From NCBI GenBank assembly GCA_009392675.1, contig VFFY01000017.1, forward strand, positions 1 through 9,094: 9,094 nucleotides of DNA, given 5' to 3'. This document shows positions 4,605-9,094 of this stretch, one piece after another; position 1 is the stretch's first letter; every line of letters begins with the position of its first letter. This DNA comes from SAR202 cluster bacterium. GTDB lineage: Bacteria > Chloroflexota > Dehalococcoidia > Lucifugimonadales > UBA826. A program made the position numbers and the translations under genes. Under the pieces are notes generated by a model that saw only the letters and a list, made by a program, of their open reading frames with translations, was not told where the DNA came from and searched no databases.

Positions 4605-5891
4605 ATGCAAAGCTATCACATTTGGACTACAGGATGCCAGATGAACAAGGCAGATTCAGAGCGACTAAGCAGTGCTCTAAATCAGATGGGTCTTGTGTCA
4701 ACGGAATCAAAAGAGGCAGCCGACATAGTTGTGCTTAACACATGCGTTGTACGACAGAACGCTGAAGACAAAGCCGTTGGAACTTTGACCAGCTTAAAGC
4801 CGAGTAAAGAGCTGAATCCAGAAAAAGTTATTGCTCTAATGGGGTGTATGGTTGGGCCCAACACGAGTGCTTTAGAAAAACGTTTCCCCTACGTAGACGT
4901 ATTTATGGCACCCCAGCAGTACAACCCACTAATTGAATATCTCGGAGAAAAGTTAAAAATTGATACAGACGGCTGTATAGGTCCTTTAACTGCTGCTCCC
5001 GCAATAAGCACCTATATCCCAATAATTCATGGGTGTGACAAATTTTGCTCATTTTGTATTATTCCTTATCGTCGTGGAAGGGAGAAAAGTAGATCTGTGC
5101 AAGAGATTGTTCATGAAACCGAAATGTTGGTAAAAAGGGGAGTTAAGGAAGTTACATTGCTAGGTCAAAATGTAGATTCCTATGGCCACGATCTAGAAGG
5201 AGCAATTAACCTTTCAAACTTGTTGGTAGCTGTAAACGAAGTATCTGGCTTGGAAAGAATAAGATTCCTAACCTCACATCCCAATGATATGGAAGACAGC
5301 ATAATAGAAGCCGTGAATGGTCTAGAAAAAGTTTGCGAGCACATAAATCTACCTTTTCAGGCCGGCGATGACGAGATTCTGCGCACTATGCGACGCGGTT
5401 ACACAAACGAAGAGTACAGGCGGCTAATAGATAAAATTAGAAATAGGGTCTCCGGTGTGAGTATAAGCACAGATTTAATAGTTGGTTTCTGCGGAGAGAC
5501 TGACGAACAATTTGCAAACACTCTTGAAATGATCAAAGACGTAAAATTCGACAAGGTCCATTCGGCGGCGTATTCCACCCGAGAAGGTACTATAGCTTCA
5601 AGGAAAATGATCGACGACGTAGAAGAAGACATAAAAAAAGAGCGCCTCAAAATAATTAATGACGAACAAGAGAAAATAGTGGCCAGCATTAATTCCAACC
5701 TCAAAGGAAAGACTCAGGACATCCTTGTCGAGGGGCGGAAAAAAGGGAAATGGTTTGGCAGAAACAGGAATGATAAGCTGGTTTTTCTTGATAGTGACAA
5801 TGTGAATGCTGGCGACATGATCAACGTAAAAATAAAAGAGACGAGCCCGTGGTATTTGGAAGGCTCTATGAGTAACGACATCCGAAAGTAA
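4605..5891 (+). CDS. miaB: tRNA-2-methylthio-N6-dimethylallyladenosine synthase (MiaB)
   Basis: MiaB is a radical-SAM methylthiotransferase that converts i6A37 to ms2i6A37 in tRNAs reading U-starting codons. The 428-residue protein has an N-terminal UPF0004 domain with cluster ligands Cys11 (TTGCQMNKADSERL), Cys47 and Cys81. Its radical-SAM core has Cys144, Cys148 and Cys151 (GCDKFCSFCIIPYRRGRE), then LLGQNVDSYG (185-194), a HINLPFQAGDD stretch and STDLIVGF. A C-terminal TRAM domain spans roughly 364-422. The DSER and LLGQNV motifs fit MiaB better than MtaB or RimO. VGFCGET (293-299) has Cys where Pro is usual. The ATG at 4605 is chosen because the conserved N-terminus starts there; an upstream in-frame ATG at 4530 lies inside the tRNA. 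GGAG (4587-4590) is 14 nt away, so initiation may be weak. Confidence 0.93.
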   Translation: MQSYHIWTTGCQMNKADSERLSSALNQMGLVSTESKEAADIVVLNTCVVRQNAEDKAVGTLTSLKPSKELNPEKVIALMGCMVGPNTSALEKRFPYVDVFMAPQQYNPLIEYLGEKLKIDTDGCIGPLTAAPAISTYIPIIHGCDKFCSFCIIPYRRGREKSRSVQEIVHETEMLVKRGVKEVTLLGQNVDSYGHDLEGAINLSNLLVAVNEVSGLERIRFLTSHPNDMEDSIIEAVNGLEKVCEHINLPFQAGDDEILRTMRRGYTNEEYRRLIDKIRNRVSGVSISTDLIVGFCGETDEQFANTLEMIKDVKFDKVHSAAYSTREGTIASRKMIDDVEEDIKKERLKIINDEQEKIVASINSNLKGKTQDILVEGRKKGKWFGRNRNDKLVFLDSDNVNAGDMINVKIKETSPWYLEGSMSNDIRK

Positions 5892-5908
5892 CAAGGAATA
5901 CATATAAG

Positions 5909-7114
5909 ATGGTTATAAAAATAGATAAACAACCCATACCAATTACAGAAATAGAACAATCGGCCTTCTGTCAAACTGACGAAGAACTAGCCTCAAAAAC
6001 TTTAGAACAGGAGTTTAATTCCGGTGTTCGTTGGCAAAAACTTCCAGTAAGTTATATGCGAACCAGCCCGGAAGAACTTGAACAAAAGATCTCTGCAGCA
6101 AAAAAGAAGCTTGGTAATAAAATCGTAATACTTGGTCATCATTATCAAAGGGATGAGGTCATCCAGTTTGCGGATGTTAGGGGTGACTCCTTCAAATTAT
6201 CCCAACATGCTGCGGAATTAAAAGACCCCGAATACATTATCTTTTGTGGTGTTCATTTCATGGCCGAAACTGCTGAGATATTGAGTAGCCAAACACAAAA
6301 AGTCATCCTACCCAACCTCACCGCTGGATGTTCCATGGCTGACATGGCTCATATTGATGACGTAATGGATTGTTGGGACGATCTCACAGAAATACTTGGC
6401 GAAGGGTCCGTTATACCAATGACCTATATGAACTCCACCGCCGCAATAAAATCACTCTGTGGGAAAAATGGTGGGATCGTTTGTACATCTTCCAATGCTT
6501 CAGCTGCCTTCGATTGGTCTTTTGAAAAAGGAGAGAAAATCCTATTCCTTCCAGATCAACATTTAGGAAGAAATACTGCTGTAACAAAAGGTGTAAACCT
6601 TAGCGAAATGATCGTTTGGAATCCTTTTAAACCCTTGGGTGGGAATTCGATTGAGTCGATTAAAAATTCTAAAATCATTCTATGGCAAGGCCATTGCTCG
6701 GTTCACACTAGATTTACGGTTGATCAAATAAAATCTGCAAAAAGCTCTTATGCCGATGTCTCCGTCGTCGTACACCCAGAATGCACATTAGATGTAGTCC
6801 AATCAGCAGATTATGTAGGCTCAACAGAATACATACGGCAAATAATTAATGAAGGAGAGCCCGGAACAACCTGGGCGGTAGGCACTGAAATAAGTTTAGT
6901 GAATAGAATTGCCACTGAAAACCCGGATAAAAATGTTTTTTGCCTGGATTCGGTTGTCTGCCCTTGCTCTACAATGTATCGGATCCATCCCGCTTATCTA
7001 GCCTGGGTTCTGGATGGACTACTAGAAGGGGTCGTGGTAAACCAGATAACAGTAGATGAAAACACTAGAAAATATTCGAGGATAGCACTGGATCGGATGC
7101 TATCTATAAAATAA
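5909..7114 (+). CDS. nadA: Quinolinate synthase
   Basis: NadA is a [4Fe-4S] enzyme that condenses iminoaspartate with dihydroxyacetone phosphate to form quinolinate. At 401 residues it is longer than the roughly 300-residue archaeal form and close to the long bacterial form, with about 70 residues before the first triose-binding segment. Motifs are ILGHHYQRDEV (74-84), ADVRGDSFKLSQ (88-99), FCGVHFMAETAEIL (112-125), NLTAGCSMADM (136-146), YMNSTAAIK (173-181), FLPDQHLGRNT (213-223), WQGHCSVH (259-266), VHPEC (288-292), GSTEYI (304-309) and CPCSTMYRIHP (351-361). The probable cluster ligands are Cys141, Cys292 and Cys353, with Cys351 as an alternative. It starts 17 nt after miaB with AAGGA (5893-5897) 11 nt before the ATG. 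nadC follows, as the next step in the pathway. Confidence 0.95.
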   Translation: MVIKIDKQPIPITEIEQSAFCQTDEELASKTLEQEFNSGVRWQKLPVSYMRTSPEELEQKISAAKKKLGNKIVILGHHYQRDEVIQFADVRGDSFKLSQHAAELKDPEYIIFCGVHFMAETAEILSSQTQKVILPNLTAGCSMADMAHIDDVMDCWDDLTEILGEGSVIPMTYMNSTAAIKSLCGKNGGIVCTSSNASAAFDWSFEKGEKILFLPDQHLGRNTAVTKGVNLSEMIVWNPFKPLGGNSIESIKNSKIILWQGHCSVHTRFTVDQIKSAKSSYADVSVVVHPECTLDVVQSADYVGSTEYIRQIINEGEPGTTWAVGTEISLVNRIATENPDKNVFCLDSVVCPCSTMYRIHPAYLAWVLDGLLEGVVVNQITVDENTRKYSRIALDRMLSIK

Positions 7115-7141
7115 AATATCCTCCCGACCCTAAACACACTC

Positions 7142-7177
7142 AAAATGCCCCGCCTTCAGACACAGGCTGGGCATTTT
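7142..7177 (+). terminator. Hairpin between nadA and nadC (terminator or attenuator)
   Basis: AAAATGCCC (7142-7150) pairs with GGGCATTTT (7169-7177). After one C/T mismatch, GCCT (7152-7155) pairs with AGGC (7164-7167), closing an 8-nt loop. The stem is 13 bp, GC-rich in the middle, with A and T runs on its outer arms as in a bidirectional intrinsic terminator. The T run is part of the stem and is followed by GTT. The nadC Shine-Dalgarno AGGAG (7181-7185) starts only 3 nt further on, so readthrough must occur or the hairpin acts as a regulated or processing element. Confidence 0.55.
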
Positions 7178-7191
7178 GTTAGGAGACAAAA

Positions 7192-8037
7192 GTGCAACTA
7201 ACACCCGATATTGAAAAACTCATTGATTTAGCCATCATGGAAGACTACTCCATGGGTGACGCTACCACTGATGCACTGATTCCAAAAGAAACTATCGGCA
7301 GTGCTACGGTAGTCGCAGATGAAGGAGGGACCATAGCGGGTTTAAACCTCGCTGTGAGGGTGTTCCAAAAAATGGACTCATCTCTTGAAACCATTATATT
7401 GATCCCAGATGGGTCAGAAGTAACTAAGAATGACCGTGTACTTGAAATTAACGGGTACCTGTCATCAATTCTGACAGCCGAAAGAACTGCGCTTAATTTC
7501 CTAAGGAAATTGAGTGGAGTGGCCACTGAAACCGCCAAATATGTCGATGAAATATCTCATACAAGTTCCCGAATCGTCGATACTAGGAAAACCACTCCGG
7601 GGTACCGAGCTTTGGAAAAGTATGCTGTGAGAATGGGTGGTGGTCATAATCACAGACAAAACCTCTCTGATGGAATACTAATAAAAGACAACCATGTAAA
7701 AACATTAAAACTCGAGGGCTTGAACCTGACAGGAGTAATACAAAAAGCCAAGTCCAATGCATCTCATACTATAAAAGTTGAGGTTGAAGTCGAAACGGTA
7801 GAACAGGCTGTAGAGGCTGCATCTGCCGGAGCTGACATAATATTGTTGGATAATATGTCGACTGAAGAGATGAGGAAAGCTGTTGAATCATGTCCGGATA
7901 GAGCTGTCACTGAAGCCTCCGGAGGTATTAATTTGGAAACTGTCAAATCGGTCGCTGAAACCGGGGTAAATCTAATCTCAGTGGGGGCGATAACTCACTC
8001 GGCACCGACCCTAGATTTGAGTTTAGATATTGATTAA
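7192..8037 (+). CDS. nadC: Nicotinate-nucleotide pyrophosphorylase (quinolinate phosphoribosyltransferase)
   Basis: NadC converts quinolinate and PRPP to nicotinate mononucleotide, CO2 and pyrophosphate. The 281-residue protein is full length. It shows the N-terminal ED-x4-GDATTDALIP stretch (17-31), LTAERTALNFLRKLSGVAT (93-111), DTRKTTPGYRALEKYAVRMG (129-148) followed by GGHNHRQNLSDGILIKDNH, EVEVET (197-202), DIILLDNM (215-222), EASGGI (241-246) and VGAITHSAPTLDLSL (264-278). These include the Arg, His and Lys residues that bind quinolinate and PRPP in the family. The GTG start has AGGAG (7181-7185) 6 nt upstream. There is no room for a clear promoter between nadA and nadC, so it is probably expressed by readthrough of the intervening hairpin. 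It ends 32 nt from the convergent dtd gene. Confidence 0.96.
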   Translation: MQLTPDIEKLIDLAIMEDYSMGDATTDALIPKETIGSATVVADEGGTIAGLNLAVRVFQKMDSSLETIILIPDGSEVTKNDRVLEINGYLSSILTAERTALNFLRKLSGVATETAKYVDEISHTSSRIVDTRKTTPGYRALEKYAVRMGGGHNHRQNLSDGILIKDNHVKTLKLEGLNLTGVIQKAKSNASHTIKVEVEVETVEQAVEAASAGADIILLDNMSTEEMRKAVESCPDRAVTEASGGINLETVKSVAETGVNLISVGAITHSAPTLDLSLDID

Positions 8038-8069
8038 TAGAAGGATTGCATATTAAGTCGCATATCTAA

Positions 8070-8513
8070 CTAGTTCTTTGAATCGATAAATATGGTGACG
8101 GGGCCATCATTAATCAAAGAAACTTGCATTTCCTCTTGAAATTTTCCAGTCTCCACCTTTAGTCCGGATTCTTTGAACTTTCGAACTGTAATATTGAAAA
8201 GCTTTGACGCATTGCTGGGTTCCATAGCACTTATAAAACTCGGCCTTTTACCCTTTCTGGTATCCGCGTATAACGTAAATTGGCTCACTATTAATAAATC
8301 GCCTTTTATGTCTTGAACAGACAAGTCAAATTTACCCTTCTGGTTGTTAAAAATGCGAAGTCCTAAAGTTTTACCTACAATGTAGTCGACATCTTCGGAA
8401 TTATCCTCGGCGGCAATTCCGACAAAAACCAAGAGTCCTTTTTGAATTTCCCCAACAACAGAATCTGAAATTTTCACATTTGCAGAGTTAACTCTTTGCA
8501 GAATTACCCTCAT
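8070..8513 (-). CDS. dtd: D-aminoacyl-tRNA deacylase
   Basis: Dtd hydrolyses D-amino acids, and glycine mischarged on tRNA-Ala, from tRNA, acting as a chirality proofreader in the cytosol. The 147-residue protein has the normal family length. It begins MRVILQRVNSANVKI and contains GLLVFVGIAAED, the active-site motif SQFTLYADTRKGKRPSF (77-93) and the C-terminal cross-subunit motif NDGPVTIFID (135-144), whose GP dipeptide gates the pocket. The start codon overlaps the stop of fmdB by one base (TAATG), indicating translational coupling. Expression is probably driven from the promoter upstream of fmdB. It converges with nadC; I see no convincing terminator in the 32-nt gap between them. Confidence 0.96.
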   Translation of the reverse strand: MRVILQRVNSANVKISDSVVGEIQKGLLVFVGIAAEDNSEDVDYIVGKTLGLRIFNNQKGKFDLSVQDIKGDLLIVSQFTLYADTRKGKRPSFISAMEPSNASKLFNITVRKFKESGLKVETGKFQEEMQVSLINDGPVTIFIDSKN

Positions 8514-8869
8514 TATTCCGGCTGAGAAGTGGTTTTAGGCCCTGATGACGCAGAAGTATCTGATGAAGAAGATTTTGTGTCGCTTCCCGACTTCGGCTCT
8601 GTTGAAGAAGAGGATTTCGTGTCTGAGCTCGATTCACTAGTGGTTCCTTCGGTTTCAGAGGAATTAGTGTTCTTACCTGACGAACTACCCTTTTTACCGT
8701 AGTCGTTAACATACCAACCGCTACCTTTAAAAACTATCGGCACCGCAGAAAACTGCCTTGTTGCCATCTTGTCACAGCTGTTACAAGGTTGATCCACAGA
8801 GTCCCTAAAACGAAGCCTCAGCTCAAATTCTGAGCCACACTCTTCACATTTATAATCATATGTTGGCAA
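8513..8869 (-). CDS. FmdB-family zinc-ribbon protein with Ser/Thr-rich tail
   Basis: The N-terminal half is a FmdB/CxxC_CxxC zinc ribbon, PTYDYKCEECGSEFE, with cysteine pairs C8/C11 and C29/C32 and the conserved segment VFKGSGWYVNDYGKK (46-60). The rest (61-118) is low-complexity, dominated by Ser, Thr, Lys and acidic residues, with SDTKSSSS occurring twice (82-89 and 96-103). The family is named from a formamidase operon, but the molecular role is not established. I choose the TTG at 8869 because family members begin MPxYxY. An in-frame ATG lies at 8881. The further ATG at 8908 would fall upstream of the predicted transcription start near 8904. It is coupled to dtd by a TAATG overlap. The Shine-Dalgarno site is weak, so the exact start is uncertain. 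Confidence 0.85.
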   Translation of the reverse strand: MPTYDYKCEECGSEFELRLRFRDSVDQPCNSCDKMATRQFSAVPIVFKGSGWYVNDYGKKGSSSGKNTNSSETEGTTSESSSDTKSSSSTEPKSGSDTKSSSSDTSASSGPKTTSQPE

Positions 8870-8910
8870 CCTTAACACCATCCCAATATCGTTATTAAGC
8901 TCAAACAATC

Positions 8911-8939
8911 AATCTAGCATCGGGTATATGCCGTGTCAA
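8911..8939 (-). promoter_or_regulatory. Promoter of the fmdB-dtd operon
   Basis: On the minus strand a perfect TTGACA (8939-8934) is followed after exactly 17 nt by TAGATT (8916-8911). Transcription would start near 8904, 23 nt before the ATG at 8881 and 35 nt before the preferred TTG at 8869. This is the closest match to the sigma-70 consensus in the window. Confidence 0.65.
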
Positions 8940-8985
8940 ACCCGTTTACTGAAACTGCAAATAAATAAAGCGGAAAAATAGGCCT

Positions 8986-9094
8986 TTAAATCCCGACCAT
9001 CCAGGCCTCAGAAATTTCAGCAACTGAGACATCCAGCAACCCCGGAACATATAATAGCTCGCCGCCAACTTTACCCAAATTTAGCACTTCGACC
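8986..9094 (-). CDS. Unidentified protein, C-terminal fragment
   Basis: A leftward reading frame enters from the right boundary and runs 35 residues to a TAA at 8988-8986. The visible peptide includes VEVLNLGKVGGELLYVPGLL and ends SEAWMVGI. Its mix of hydrophobic residues, Gly-Gly and Pro-Gly looks like real protein, and the opposite strand has no start codon in its open frame here. I do not recognise the family. The stop lies about 45 nt upstream of the fmdB -35 box, so the two are probably separate transcription units in the same direction. Confidence 0.4.
   Translation of the reverse strand, partial: VEVLNLGKVGGELLYVPGLLDVSVAEISEAWMVGI

Noticed and set aside
8038..8069. Terminator between convergent nadC and dtd
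   Set aside because: The 32-nt gap contains only a repeated GCATAT in direct orientation; no stable stem or T run was found.
8488..8712. Arg-rich 74-residue frame overlapping fmdB
   Set aside because: It is the alternative-frame reading of the Ser/Thr-rich tail of the FmdB-like protein and has no independent support.
8870..8908. Upstream ATG at 8908 for the FmdB-like protein
   Set aside because: It falls upstream of the transcription start predicted from the TTGACA-N17-TAGATT promoter, and family members begin at the PTYDY segment.

Overview
The window looks like a piece of bacterial chromosome, moderately AT-rich by eye, with compact metabolic genes, short spacers, frequent non-ATG starts (TTG, GTG and one CTG) and purine-rich Shine-Dalgarno sites. 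There is no phage, transposon or CRISPR. Side-activity oxidoreductases and a crotonase, a molybdenum-cofactor pair, and a miaB-nadA-nadC run together would suit a marine Chloroflexota of the SAR202 / Dehalococcoidia type. That placement rests on gene content and general impression only and is low to moderate in confidence.

Left edge (1-770): the N-terminus of an acetate-CoA ligase reads leftward. Diverging from it is a small alkyltransferase-like DNA-repair protein carrying the PWHR signature. A strong promoter (TTGACC, 18 nt, TATAAT) follows at 708-737.

Central operon (775-4176, + strand): a crotonase-fold protein, a ketopantoate-reductase-family protein, an SDR-family protein, MoaD (starting at CTG) and MoaE. 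The crotonase lacks both acidic residues of classical enoyl-CoA hydratases. The SDR lacks both the catalytic Ser and Tyr. The first three genes therefore look like a small pathway of unknown chemistry. MoaD and MoaE together form molybdopterin synthase.

Spacer (4177-4479): 303 nt of AT-rich sequence with several inverted repeats, two copies of TACG-N5-CGTA and a good promoter that leads directly into tRNA-Ser(GCU).

Right-centre operon (4480-8037, + strand): tRNA-Ser(GCU), miaB, nadA and nadC. Only 33 nt separate the tRNA from miaB, so they probably share a transcript. NadA and NadC carry out successive steps of de novo NAD synthesis (iminoaspartate to quinolinate to nicotinate mononucleotide); nadB is not in the window. 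A 13-bp interrupted hairpin lies between nadA and nadC.

Right edge (8070-9094, - strand): fmdB and dtd form a translationally coupled pair (stop and start overlap by 1 nt) driven by a near-consensus promoter (TTGACA, 17 nt, TAGATT). They converge on nadC. A short C-terminal fragment of an unidentified leftward gene enters from the right boundary.
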